DNA of 64,000 nucleotides. Source: JAKACU01 sp021821185 (lineage in GTDB: Bacteria > Bacillota > Bacilli > Alicyclobacillales > SLC66). Location: contig DAHWJX010000085.1 of assembly GCA_027343965.1 (NCBI GenBank), positions 1-64,000 on the forward strand, read 5' to 3'. The position numbers were made by a program, and so were the translations under genes. Below are positions 16,701 to 25,399 of the stretch, in pieces; positions within the stretch are counted from its first letter, which is position 1, and each line of letters opens with the position of its first letter. The notes under the pieces are model-generated. The model saw nothing but the letters and a program-made list of their open reading frames with translations. It did no database searches and was not told the DNA's origin.

Positions 16701-17813
16701 ATGCGTGTTGTCTTAACAGGTGGTGGAACGGGTGGACATATTTACCCGGCATTGGCGATCGCACGCATGTTGCGGGAAAATCATCCTGATGTTCAACTAT
16801 TATACATAGGAACCAAAAAAGGGCTTGAATATGATCTTGTTGCGCGTGAGCAACTTCCGTTCGCTTTTATTGAAGTAGAAGGCTTACGCAGAACACTGTC
16901 CTTGCATGCGTTGAAGACAGCATGGATGGCATTAACGAGTATCGTGGCTGCATCACGAATTCTGGCGCGGTTTCGCCCAGATGTCGTAATTGGAACCGGA
17001 GGCTATGTTGTGGTACCGGTAATTGCTGCGGCACACTTTCGTGGCATTCGTACGGGCATTCTCGAATTGGATGCGCATGCTGGGCTTGCCAATCGTCTGG
17101 TGTATCGTTTTGCTGATACGGTGATGCTTGGCATGGAAAATAAATCCAATACATTTGCTAAGGCTAAGCATGTCGTACTTACAGGCAACCCCAGAGCGTC
17201 TGAAGTTGCGTCTTTACCCGTCGACGCAAAAAAACTCTGTCAAGATGAACTTGGACTTAAGCATGGCGTATCCATCGTCACGATTGTGAGTGGTAGTCGT
17301 GGAGCACGTCCCATCAATCAGGCTGTGATGAGTTGGTTAGAGGCGAAATCATTACTGCCGTACCAAGTGGTGTGGATTACCGGACAAGTTCACTATGATC
17401 ACATTATGGAGCGATTTGGAACGGATACGTTATGCGGTGGCATGGTCAAGGTGGTTTCCTTTTACCATAACATGCCTGCCTTATTGGCGATGACGAGTGT
17501 TTTGGTTAGTCGCGCGGGGGCAACGACGTTAGCTGAAGTAACTGCATTGGGGGTACCTTCTATTTTAATTCCATCACCTTATGTGACGCACCATCATCAA
17601 GATATTAATGCGAGTGTCCTTGTAGATCGTGAAGCGGCTATTGTCCTTGCTGAACAGGATTTGACGCCAAGTAGCCTTGAAAGACAGATTGATGGACTCG
17701 TCACAAACCCGTTTCGCTTGGAAGCCATGGCTAAGGCCAGTCGCAGTTTAGGCAAAACGGACGCTTTACAACGAATTGATCGAGAAATTCAACGTCTCGC
17801 CGTCATGGCGTGA
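16701..17813 (+). CDS. murG: Lipid II synthase MurG
   Basis: This 370-residue GT-B glycosyltransferase begins with the MurG glycine loop LTGGGTGGHIYPALA. It has the second glycine loop region (VIGTGGYV), VSGSRGARPIN and the UDP-GlcNAc site VSRAGATTLAE. It adds GlcNAc to lipid I on the inner membrane face. The ATG at 16701 begins directly with MRVVLTGGG as in other MurGs; GGGGG lies 11 nt before it. The expected neighbour murB follows after a 110-bp gap. Confidence 0.96.
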   Translation: MRVVLTGGGTGGHIYPALAIARMLRENHPDVQLLYIGTKKGLEYDLVAREQLPFAFIEVEGLRRTLSLHALKTAWMALTSIVAASRILARFRPDVVIGTGGYVVVPVIAAAHFRGIRTGILELDAHAGLANRLVYRFADTVMLGMENKSNTFAKAKHVVLTGNPRASEVASLPVDAKKLCQDELGLKHGVSIVTIVSGSRGARPINQAVMSWLEAKSLLPYQVVWITGQVHYDHIMERFGTDTLCGGMVKVVSFYHNMPALLAMTSVLVSRAGATTLAEVTALGVPSILIPSPYVTHHHQDINASVLVDREAAIVLAEQDLTPSSLERQIDGLVTNPFRLEAMAKASRSLGKTDALQRIDREIQRLAVMA

Positions 17814-17923
17814 GGGATGCTTAGGCGCGTGTCACAATGCATCAACGTTACATATGATGTCGTACAGAGCGTGCAGAGCACATCATCACACCATGGTTTT
17901 AAAAGAGGGAGTGCTTTTGTTCC

Positions 17924-18832
17924 ATGGATAGCGATCGATATCGCTCGTTGTTTGATCAAGTGGAAGCCGTGGTTATGTTTGATGAACCGATGGCGCGACA
18001 CACGACATGGCGGGTCGGTGGTCCGGCTGATATCTTTGCTGTGCCAACGAATGCATTACAGGTGCAACAACTCATGGCGGTAGCCCGCGACAGTGCGATT
18101 CCGTGGATAGCCATTGGACGTGGTAGCAATATTTTGGTGCAAGATGGTGGTATTCGCGGATTGGTCATTGCTCTTGGCGATGCCTTGTCGGAGTGTGCCA
18201 TCGAGGGTAATCTTGTGACGGCTTATGCCGGACGAAGCCTTGTCTCTGTAGCCTACAAAGCCATACGTCAGGGACTATCGGGGCTTGAGTTTGCTACAGG
18301 GATTCCAGGCAGTATCGGTGGGGCTGTTGCCATGAATGCGGGTGCTCATGGCTGTGAGATCAAAGATGTTCTCACAGCTGTCGATGTGATTAACAGAGAT
18401 GGCTTATATTTTACGGTTCCGGCTGACCAGTTGCATTTTGCATATCGTCACAGCGTATTGCGGGAAAATGAATGGCTTGTGATTAAAGCTGTTTTTTCAC
18501 TTCGTCCAGGTGATAGTCAAGCAATGCAAGAACGTACCCGGGCGTGGGCAAAACGCAGGCAAAGTACGCAACCACTCTCTTTGCCTAGTTGCGGCAGTGT
18601 GTTTCGCAATCCTGCAGGTGATTATTCGGCGCGCTTGATTGAGGCTTGTGGATTAAAGGGTAAACGCCTAGGTGATGCCCAGGTGTCTGAAAAACATGCC
18701 AATTTTATTGTGAATCTTGGTCATGCTAAAGCTTCTGATGTGTTAAGTTTACTGGAATTTGTACAACGAACTGTAAAAGAGACTTTTGGCGTGGAGCTGT
18801 TGCCGGAAGTGCGTGTCGTCGGGGAGAAATAG
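17924..18832 (+). CDS. murB: UDP-N-acetylenolpyruvoylglucosamine reductase MurB
   Basis: This 302-residue FAD enzyme has THTTWRVGGPAD-like residues near the N-terminus, GRGSNILVQDGGIRG, the FAD-binding GIPGSIGGAVAMNAGAHG region and the C-terminal PSCGSVFRNP with LIEACGLKG. The catalytic Ser is in GSVF, as in type II MurB. It reduces enolpyruvyl-UDP-GlcNAc to UDP-MurNAc. The ATG at 17924 follows AAGAGGGAG. The 110 bp before it contains no convincing terminator or second promoter. Confidence 0.96.
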   Translation: MDSDRYRSLFDQVEAVVMFDEPMARHTTWRVGGPADIFAVPTNALQVQQLMAVARDSAIPWIAIGRGSNILVQDGGIRGLVIALGDALSECAIEGNLVTAYAGRSLVSVAYKAIRQGLSGLEFATGIPGSIGGAVAMNAGAHGCEIKDVLTAVDVINRDGLYFTVPADQLHFAYRHSVLRENEWLVIKAVFSLRPGDSQAMQERTRAWAKRRQSTQPLSLPSCGSVFRNPAGDYSARLIEACGLKGKRLGDAQVSEKHANFIVNLGHAKASDVLSLLEFVQRTVKETFGVELLPEVRVVGEK

Positions 18833-18848
18833 CACGGAGGTGACAGAA

Positions 18849-20138
18849 GTGGAACGATTGGTTATCCGGGGAGGTCGGCCATTAGAAGGTTCTACCCGGA
18901 TTCACGGGGCGAAAAATGCGGCTTTACCGATTTTGGCTGCCGTGACCATGGCGGACGGCGAGACGGTGATTCGCGATGTTCCTAACCTCGATGATATTCG
19001 GGTGATGCTCGATATCCTGCGCTCCATTGGGGCGCGCGTTCATTATGCGGATCGCGTGGTGACCGTTGATCCTACTGGGATTTGTACAACAGACGTTCCT
19101 GAACATTTGATGCGTATGATGAGGTCCTCGGTATTTCTGATGGGGCCGCTTTTAGCGCGCTTTGGTAATGTGCGGGTCTCAAAACCCGGTGGATGTTCGA
19201 TCGGAACGAGACCCATCGATTTTCATGTTAAAGGACTTGCCATGCTTGGCGCAGACATTATCGATCGTCATGGCTACATTGAATGTCTATCCACGCGATT
19301 ACAGGGCACGACGATTTTTCTTGACTTTCCAAGTGTTGGTGCCACAGAGAATCTGATGATGGCAGCTAGTCTGGCGCAAGGAGAAACAGTCATCGGCAAT
19401 GCTGCACGCGAGCCGGAAATTAGAGATTTGGCGCTCTTTTTGCAAAAGATGGGTGCTCACATTGAAGGCGCCGGTGAAGATACCATTGTCATCCACGGTG
19501 TTGAACGTCTGCATGGGTGTGACTTTCGCGTATCACCTGATCGCGTGGTGGCAGGAACAATGATGATTGCAGGGGCGATCACGAAAGGGCATATCCAGTT
19601 GGAGAATGCTCGATCATCGGATTTGGCCGCAGTGATTATGAAATTGCGCGAAGCAGGTGTTCATGTCACGGCAGGAAATGATATAATTGAAGTCAAACAA
19701 ACAGGGACACTGCGTGCTGTCGATCGCGTTCAAACTGCGCCGTTTCCTGGTTTTCCCACTGATTTGCAAGCACCATTTATGTCCTTGTTAACACTGGCTA
19801 AGGGAACCAGCATTATCTCAGAAACGATCTTTGAAGATCGATTTCAACATGTTAGTGAATTGCAACGTATGGGGGCAGCGATCAAGGTGGATTTGCGCAC
19901 TGCCTTCATTAAAGGTGTCCGTGAATTATCCGGAGCCATGGTCGAAGCAACCGATTTGCGAGCGGGTGCAGCTCTCGTGTTGGCGGGGCTCAGCGCACAA
20001 GGTACCACGATCGTCGATCGGGTCTACCATGTTGATCGTGGCTATGAATCACTTGAAACGCAGTTGCACGAACTTGGGGCGAACATCAGGCGGTTGCGCG
20101 ATCAGCCCCATGCTGATATTGCTGTGGCTGAGGTTTGA
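18849..20138 (+). CDS. murA: UDP-GlcNAc enolpyruvyltransferase MurA
   Basis: This 429-residue EPT-family enzyme has HGAKNAALPILAA at the N-terminus (Lys-Asn substrate site) and KPGGCSIGTRPIDFH, whose Cys is the PEP- and fosfomycin-reactive residue. It has DLRAGAALVLAGL near the C-terminus. It makes the first committed step of peptidoglycan synthesis. The GTG at 18849 has GGAGG 8 nt upstream; an open frame upstream inside murB is not preceded by an SD. murA is not in the B. subtilis dcw cluster, so its place between murB and divIB is a lineage trait. Confidence 0.95.
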   Translation: MERLVIRGGRPLEGSTRIHGAKNAALPILAAVTMADGETVIRDVPNLDDIRVMLDILRSIGARVHYADRVVTVDPTGICTTDVPEHLMRMMRSSVFLMGPLLARFGNVRVSKPGGCSIGTRPIDFHVKGLAMLGADIIDRHGYIECLSTRLQGTTIFLDFPSVGATENLMMAASLAQGETVIGNAAREPEIRDLALFLQKMGAHIEGAGEDTIVIHGVERLHGCDFRVSPDRVVAGTMMIAGAITKGHIQLENARSSDLAAVIMKLREAGVHVTAGNDIIEVKQTGTLRAVDRVQTAPFPGFPTDLQAPFMSLLTLAKGTSIISETIFEDRFQHVSELQRMGAAIKVDLRTAFIKGVRELSGAMVEATDLRAGAALVLAGLSAQGTTIVDRVYHVDRGYESLETQLHELGANIRRLRDQPHADIAVAEV

Positions 20139-20213
20139 TGGTTAACTCGATGACAGCCCTTGCGACTGCTATTCGCGGGGGCATCGTTGTTTTTATAGGA
20201 GGTTTTTCGTGTC

Positions 20214-20972
20214 GTGCTAGCGCATACGCCTGAAGGGGCGCATAAACGGCGCATTGTTTTTAGCGTTTTTGTGATTATTTTTTTTCTGTTTATATCTTTC
20301 GTTGTGTATATTCGTTCCCCACTGGCACGTGTTCAAAAAATTACTGTTTCCGGCGCCAAAGATATTAATGCCTCCTTTATTCTGCACGCTACAGGGATTG
20401 CGGTCGGCCAAAATTTGTTTGTGTTGTCTCCTTCTGACGCAAAGCATCGTTTGCTATCTGATTTTCCTATCCTGCAACATGCGGTGATTACCCGCGATTT
20501 TTGGACTCAATCTGTGTCCATTCGATTAACTGAGCGCACCATTGCTGGTATCTTGGTGTCCGGTGGAAATCTTTATGAGGTTTTAGCCGATGGCACCATC
20601 TTGACTCAAGACCCAGCTGGATATGGTGTCAATCGCCCACTAATCACGACATCAGATCCCATTGCCGTGGGCTTAGGTGTGCGGCTTACTGATCCATCTT
20701 TAATCGCCGTTTGTAACCAACTGCCGTTTATCCCTGGAAATGATCTCACACAACTATCCGAGTTGCATGTGATGATGTATGAGGGCCATCCTTCCATCTT
20801 GGCTTTTACTAAAGATCAATTTGAAATCAGAATGTCGATTCACCATATCGCGTCTTCTCTTGCGCTTTATGATGCTATCCATCAGCGACTAATCAATCAA
20901 CATGCGGCACCAGGTCTGATCAATCTTTTAGGTGGTGGACTTGGCGTCTATCAACCGTTTAGACATCCATAA
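20214..20972 (+). CDS. divIB: Cell division protein DivIB/FtsQ
   Basis: This 252-residue bitopic protein has a short basic cytoplasmic N-terminus, one transmembrane helix (about 16-33) and the POTRA domain beginning SPLARVQKITVSGAKDI, followed by the FtsQ/DivIB beta domain. It belongs to the FtsL-DivIC-DivIB divisome complex. The N-terminal cytoplasmic arm is short compared with B. subtilis DivIB. It starts at GTG 20214 with AGGAGG 11 nt upstream. It precedes the two DUF881 genes, as in B. subtilis. Confidence 0.92.
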   Translation: MLAHTPEGAHKRRIVFSVFVIIFFLFISFVVYIRSPLARVQKITVSGAKDINASFILHATGIAVGQNLFVLSPSDAKHRLLSDFPILQHAVITRDFWTQSVSIRLTERTIAGILVSGGNLYEVLADGTILTQDPAGYGVNRPLITTSDPIAVGLGVRLTDPSLIAVCNQLPFIPGNDLTQLSELHVMMYEGHPSILAFTKDQFEIRMSIHHIASSLALYDAIHQRLINQHAAPGLINLLGGGLGVYQPFRHP

Positions 20973-20986
20973 AAGGACGTGTTTGG

Positions 20987-21724
20987 ATGCGTTTAACAAA
21001 AAATATCGTGGCGTGGACGATTGTGTCAGCTGTTGTCGGGATTATGATGTCCGTGCAATACCACGATGTGCTTCTTGGGGGAGCTGCGATTTGGTCTTCT
21101 TTACCCGATGTCGCAGGTGTTCATGCACGCTTAGAAGCCGTAACTGACTACAATACCAGCTTATCTCATGAAATTTCACATATGGACTCCTTGATTGTTC
21201 GACTGCAAAACAACGCTTTACGCAAAGGCGGCTCTGTGGCAGAGATGCAGCGGCAGATTAATGCTGCTAAGGTACTGAGTGGCTCGGCCAAAGTCATTGG
21301 CGAAGGGGTTACCGTAACGATTAGCGACGGTCAGATACGTGGAGCCAATTTGCAACAGTTTCTTACACATGACTGGGATCTTCGCTCGGTGGTCAATGAA
21401 TTGTTTGCAGCAGGCGCGCAGGCTGTTGCTGTGAATCAGGCGCGTATAACGGCCACCACAGCAATTTTTTGTGTTGGTCCCGTGGTTAATGTCGGTGGGC
21501 AACGTTTAGGGTCTCCCTTTGTCGTACAAGCGATTGGTAATCCAAGCGTACTTTTTGCCGCACTTTCTTTACCTGGTGGCGTGCTTAATGTACTAAAAGA
21601 AGTCAATCGTGGGCTCGACATTTCTACACCGATCATGAAAAGGAGGTTGGTCTTGCCGGCTTATGAAACGCCGATAACGCCTATGACGGTGGGGGGGAAT
21701 GCCTTATCAGCAACAACAAAATGA
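20987..21724 (+). CDS. DUF881 family membrane protein (YlxW-like)
   Basis: This 245-residue protein has an N-terminal membrane anchor, a coiled-coil stretch (about 45-90) and the extracytoplasmic DUF881 fold with VTVTISDG, LRSVVNELFAAGAQAVAVNQARIT and the AIGNP element. The family's role is unknown; it lies near ftsA/ftsZ in many Firmicutes and Actinobacteria. The ATG lies 14 bp after divIB, and the stop overlaps the next gene by 4 bp (ATGA). The C-terminus runs about 25 residues past the conserved fold. Confidence 0.88.
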   Translation: MRLTKNIVAWTIVSAVVGIMMSVQYHDVLLGGAAIWSSLPDVAGVHARLEAVTDYNTSLSHEISHMDSLIVRLQNNALRKGGSVAEMQRQINAAKVLSGSAKVIGEGVTVTISDGQIRGANLQQFLTHDWDLRSVVNELFAAGAQAVAVNQARITATTAIFCVGPVVNVGGQRLGSPFVVQAIGNPSVLFAALSLPGGVLNVLKEVNRGLDISTPIMKRRLVLPAYETPITPMTVGGNALSATTK

Positions 21725-22461
21725 AACGTCGACAGGTTATAACGGGACTGGCAGTCACTCTTGTTTTAGGACTTATGCTTGGTTTAGAAACACACATTGA
21801 TCATACGACGTCGAGCAATTCCATGGGGTCTTATCTAGCACAAAGTCAGGCGCTGACGACAGCTATGCAATTGTCACCGAAACTTCAAAGGAGACTAGCG
21901 CAGGATGAAAAGCAGTTGCAGGCATTACAAGCCACTGCGTCGAATGTATCTCATGGATTGGCCATGATGCGTCAAGAATTAGTGTCCTTGCAAAAAAGTG
22001 CCGGCTTGACCTCATTACAGGGTCCAGGACTCGTGATCACGATCAATTACGATCCTAACTTGCCTGTGATTCCTTCCTTGCGCTACGTCGATGAAGCACA
22101 GCAATTGCAAATGGTGATCAATTTATTGGCTGCAAGTGGTGCCAAAGGTTTTGCGATCAATGGGCAACGGCTTGTCACAACGACGGCGATTCGTTCAGTA
22201 AATGGTTTGTCTGCACCTGCAGGACCATTTTCAGGTACGGTGCAAGTTGGGGGGGTTCCTATACAGGCTCCTTACACGATCCGTGTCGTGGGGCCAGTGC
22301 AAAGTTTGAACAATATGCTTCAAGTCGAGGCAATCGCCCAACAATTTGCTATTCTTGATCAATCTTTTATTGTGCATGCCTATCGGCAATATAATGGTGT
22401 CTCTTTGCCTGCCTACGATGGTGCGTTGCCTTTTTCGTACATCACGGAGGTGGGGGCGTAA
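21721..22461 (+). CDS. DUF881 family membrane protein (YlxX-like)
   Basis: This 246-residue protein is a second DUF881 copy. It has a transmembrane anchor at residues 7-22, a coiled coil about 55-100 (KLQRRLAQDEKQLQALQ), then LVITINYDP, the LQMVINLLAASGAKGFAINGQRLV core and the ending VSLPAYDG. It is clearly homologous to the gene upstream and probably arose by tandem duplication. The start ATG overlaps the upstream stop, and its stop TAA shares one base with the sbp start. Confidence 0.88.
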   Translation: MKRRQVITGLAVTLVLGLMLGLETHIDHTTSSNSMGSYLAQSQALTTAMQLSPKLQRRLAQDEKQLQALQATASNVSHGLAMMRQELVSLQKSAGLTSLQGPGLVITINYDPNLPVIPSLRYVDEAQQLQMVINLLAASGAKGFAINGQRLVTTTAIRSVNGLSAPAGPFSGTVQVGGVPIQAPYTIRVVGPVQSLNNMLQVEAIAQQFAILDQSFIVHAYRQYNGVSLPAYDGALPFSYITEVGA

Positions 22462-22829
22462 TGGTTTATATTATTCCTGTCGCAGGACTTGTTATAGGGT
22501 TAATGGTTGGTTTATTGATCAATGTTCATCTACCTATTTTATATGGGAGTTATCTCTCTGTGGCTATTTTGGCCGCATTCGACACGGTGTTTGGTGGATT
22601 ACGTTCGATGTTGCAAAAGCGATTTGATCATCGGGTTTTTTTATCGGGATTTTTCTTTAACACCTTGTTGGCTGCCTTGCTTGCGTTCATTGGATCGATC
22701 CTTGGCCTTGATTTGACACTAGCTGCGGTCGTAGCTTTTGGTGTGAGGATATTCAACAACTTGGCGGCTATCCGGCATCTTGTCCTTTCTAGGCAAAAAT
22801 TTGAATCCCCAAATGATAGAATTTCATGA
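22461..22829 (+). CDS. sbp: Small basic membrane protein Sbp (DUF1290)
   Basis: This 122-residue protein has three or four hydrophobic helices and the DUF1290 features LPILYGSYLSVAILAAFDTVFGG-type loop (residues 27-50) and GVRIFNNLAAIR. It is a conserved neighbour of ftsA in Firmicutes and Actinobacteria, with unknown biochemical function. The length matches B. subtilis Sbp. It starts one base into the preceding stop codon, so it is coupled to the DUF881 pair. Confidence 0.9.
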   Translation: MVYIIPVAGLVIGLMVGLLINVHLPILYGSYLSVAILAAFDTVFGGLRSMLQKRFDHRVFLSGFFFNTLLAALLAFIGSILGLDLTLAAVVAFGVRIFNNLAAIRHLVLSRQKFESPNDRIS

Positions 22830-22897
22830 TAAGATAGATTGGTGTACTTTGTACAGGTAGAAAAATGGAAGTTTAGTGGAGAAGGGAGTGCCCCTCC

Positions 22898-24124
22898 TTG
22901 ACCAAGGGAGATATCGTTGTTGGGTTAGATATAGGCACGTCAGTTGTACGAACGATTATTGGCGAACTTGATGGTCAAAACGTGAATATCATCGGCGTTG
23001 GAACGGCAAAAAGCGAAGGCATTAAAAAAGGTGCCATCATTGACATCGATGCTACAGTGTCAGCGATTAAAGCGTCCATTGGTCATGCCGAACGTATGGT
23101 CGGCATCACGATTCATGCGGCCTATGTTGGAGTATCAGGCGCTCACATTGCGCTTCAACCTAGTCACGGCATCGTTGCTGTATCTTCCACAGATCGAGAG
23201 ATTGGCGATGAAGATGTTGAACGCGTGATTGCGGCTGCCAGAGTGCTGAATCTCCCTGCAGAAAGAGAGATTATCGATGTGGTCCCGCGAGCGTTTACGG
23301 TAGACGGATTAACGGATGTCACGGATCCTCGAGGCATGATAGGTGTTCGCCTTGAGGTGGATAGCTATGTGGTGACTGGTTCTCGTACGGTTTTACACAA
23401 TCTTATGCGATGCGTTGAACGTGCTGGTATCGAGGTAGCAGGTACGATTTTGTTGCCGCTTGCCGCTGCGGACATGGTGTTATCGGCTGACGAGAAAAAA
23501 CTTGGTGTAGTTTTAGCTGATGTTGGCGCAGGATCTGTTATTGTATCGGTTTTTCAAAATGGCGTTTTAGAGCAACTGGATTCTGTTCCTATCGGTGGTG
23601 ACAGTGTTACGTATGACGTTACCGTCGGCCTTCAGTGTGGAACGGAGGCTGCAGAAGCGGCGAAACAGCGACATGGTGTTGCTGATGTTTCCTTGGCGCG
23701 GGAAGAGGAAAAGTTCAAAATACAGCGAATAGGTAATAGTATGGATAAAGAGTTTACTGCTGTCGAACTCGGCCATATTATTGAACCACGTATGCGTGAG
23801 ATTTTTGCTTTAGTTCGTGATCGAGTGGAACGCATGGGATATGGTAAAGGATTGCCAAGCGGATACGTTCTGACAGGTGGCGGTATGCTGCTAAAGGGTG
23901 CGGACAAGCTGGCGCAAGAAGAACTTCTGGCTCCAGTGCGTATTGCGGCTCCAGACTATGTGGGTGTGCGTGATCCATCCTATGTTGGGTGTGTTGGCAT
24001 GATCAAATATGTTTCGCGGTTTTATAGTCGCAGCGCAGCCGCTGCAACGGCGCCAGTGAAACGTGCGCGAGCGCAGGGGAGCGCCTTATCACGGATCAAA
24101 GGATGGTTTCAGGATTTTATTTAA
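22898..24124 (+). CDS. ftsA: Cell division actin-like protein FtsA
   Basis: This 408-residue actin-fold ATPase has VVGLDIGTSVVRTII at the N-terminus, the SHS2/1C subdomain (DVVPRAFTVDG region), VLADVGAGSVIVSVF, IGGDSVTYDV and YVLTGGGMLLKG. The C-terminus ends in an amphipathic helix (LSRIKGWFQDFI), the membrane targeting sequence. FtsA tethers FtsZ filaments to the membrane. It starts at TTG 22898 with AAGGGAG upstream. A 68-bp gap from sbp contains no clear promoter that I can defend. Confidence 0.96.
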   Translation: MTKGDIVVGLDIGTSVVRTIIGELDGQNVNIIGVGTAKSEGIKKGAIIDIDATVSAIKASIGHAERMVGITIHAAYVGVSGAHIALQPSHGIVAVSSTDREIGDEDVERVIAAARVLNLPAEREIIDVVPRAFTVDGLTDVTDPRGMIGVRLEVDSYVVTGSRTVLHNLMRCVERAGIEVAGTILLPLAAADMVLSADEKKLGVVLADVGAGSVIVSVFQNGVLEQLDSVPIGGDSVTYDVTVGLQCGTEAAEAAKQRHGVADVSLAREEEKFKIQRIGNSMDKEFTAVELGHIIEPRMREIFALVRDRVERMGYGKGLPSGYVLTGGGMLLKGADKLAQEELLAPVRIAAPDYVGVRDPSYVGCVGMIKYVSRFYSRSAAAATAPVKRARAQGSALSRIKGWFQDFI

Positions 24125-24173
24125 TGATCCTAGTCTTCGTGGAGTGTTGATATAGCGTCAAGGAGGACGTGGC

Positions 24174-25247
24174 ATGTTGGAGTTTGATTTTGAAATGGAA
24201 TCGCTCGCGCACATCAAGGTGATTGGTGTCGGTGGGGGAGGCTGTAATGCAGTCAATCGAATGATTGAAGCCGGCGTGCGCAATGTTGATTTCATTGCTG
24301 TCAACACCGATGCACAGGCACTGCATTTGTCTAAAGCGGCGGATCGTATTCAGATCGGTGAAAAATTGACGCGTGGTCTAGGTGCGGGTGCTAATCCCGA
24401 TATCGGTAAAAGAGCAGCAGAAGAGAGTCGCGAACTTGTCATGAATGCGCTTCGTGGTGCCGACATGGTCTTTGTGACAGCGGGAATGGGTGGCGGAACA
24501 GGAACAGGCGCCGCACCGGTTATTGCGGAAATCGCGAAGGAACTTGGAGCGTTAACCGTAGGTGTCGTGACAAAGCCTTTTACGTTTGAGGGTCGCCGCC
24601 GCCTTAATCAGGCTGATGGCGGGATTGCTTCGTTGAAGGAGAAAGTTGATACATTGATCGTGATTCCTAACGATCGGCTTTTAGAAATCGTCGAAAAAAA
24701 TACACCGATGCTTGAAGCGTTCCGTGAGGCGGACAACGTATTGCGTCAAGGTGTATCCGGTATTTCTGACTTAATTGCAGAAACTGGATTGATCAACGTT
24801 GATTTTGCTGATGTGAAGGCGATTATGATGGAACGCGGTAGCGCCTTGATGGGTATCGGGGTAGCTTCGGGTGAGAAACGTGCTGCTGAAGCGGCGCAAA
24901 AGGCTATCCGTAGCCCATTGCTTGATACGCCCATTGATGGCGCGCGCGGTGTACTTATTCATGTGGCAGGTGGCGAAAACCTGACGTTGTTTGAAGCACA
25001 TGAAGCGGCCAATATCGTAGCTGAAGCTGCTGATCCGGATGTTAACTTTATCTTTGGCGCTGTCATCAAACCTGACCTTAAAGATGAACTGATCGTTACG
25101 GTGATTGCGACAGGCTTCGAACATCGTGCAGGTACTTCCACCCCCAAATCCATCACCCACAAGACAGATGTAAAGACTACTGACCTTTCTTCGGACAACT
25201 TGGACATTCCTACCTTTCTACGTAATCGCGCTAATCCTCGCTCATAA
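24174..25247 (+). CDS. ftsZ: Tubulin-like division GTPase FtsZ
   Basis: This 357-residue protein has the GTP-binding [14 protein letters not shown] loop, the tubulin signature [10 protein letters not shown] (residues 106-115) and the NxDFAD synergy region. It ends with the conserved C-terminal peptide DIPTFLRNR that binds FtsA and SepF. The linker between the GTPase core and this peptide is only about 25 residues, shorter than in B. subtilis. The ATG at 24174 is preceded by AAGGAGG. A terminator follows 28 bp after the stop. Confidence 0.97.
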   Translation: MLEFDFEMESLAHIKVIGVGGGGCNAVNRMIEAGVRNVDFIAVNTDAQALHLSKAADRIQIGEKLTRGLGAGANPDIGKRAAEESRELVMNALRGADMVFVTAGMGGGTGTGAAPVIAEIAKELGALTVGVVTKPFTFEGRRRLNQADGGIASLKEKVDTLIVIPNDRLLEIVEKNTPMLEAFREADNVLRQGVSGISDLIAETGLINVDFADVKAIMMERGSALMGIGVASGEKRAAEAAQKAIRSPLLDTPIDGARGVLIHVAGGENLTLFEAHEAANIVAEAADPDVNFIFGAVIKPDLKDELIVTVIATGFEHRAGTSTPKSITHKTDVKTTDLSSDNLDIPTFLRNRANPRS

Positions 25248-25275
25248 GTTGACGTGATTTTCGCGGTACCATCAT

Positions 25276-25304
25276 AACGGGTCCTTTTCGGACTCGTTTT
25301 TTTT
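25276..25304 (+). terminator. Rho-independent terminator after ftsZ
   Basis: A 9-bp stem AACGGGTCC/GGACTCGTT (one G-T pair) with a TTTTC loop and a run of T residues through 25304. It marks the end of the dcw transcript. Confidence 0.88.
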
Positions 25305-25369
25305 GTCGATTCTTTTGCCGTGAAAGTACGCAAGTTCTGACAAACTTTGCAATATACATGTACTATACT
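25304..25369 (+). promoter_or_regulatory. Candidate Spo0A-dependent spoIIG promoter
   Basis: CTGACA (25337-25342) and TATACT (25364-25369) are each 5 of 6 matches to sigma-A elements, but they lie 21 bp apart instead of 17. The B. subtilis spoIIG promoter has the same unusually long spacing (22 bp) and needs Spo0A~P. A 6-of-7 match to the 0A box, TGTCGAT, lies at 25304-25310, and a looser inverted match overlaps the -35. Assignment is by analogy. Confidence 0.5.
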
Positions 25370-25399
25370 ACGAGCAAATCCCCAGGAAGGGGTTGTCCC

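Noticed and set aside
17814..17923. A possible gene between murG and murB
   Set aside because: The open frame starting at 17817 continues as an alternative frame over murB and has no coding character of its own.
18786..18848. Longer murA starting inside murB
   Set aside because: The extra residues are the shifted frame of the murB end; the GTG at 18849 has GGAGG at 8 nt.
22830..22897. Sigma-H promoter for ftsAZ
   Set aside because: GAAT and AGG elements are present nearby, but their spacing (about 18 bp) is too long for the sigma-H consensus.
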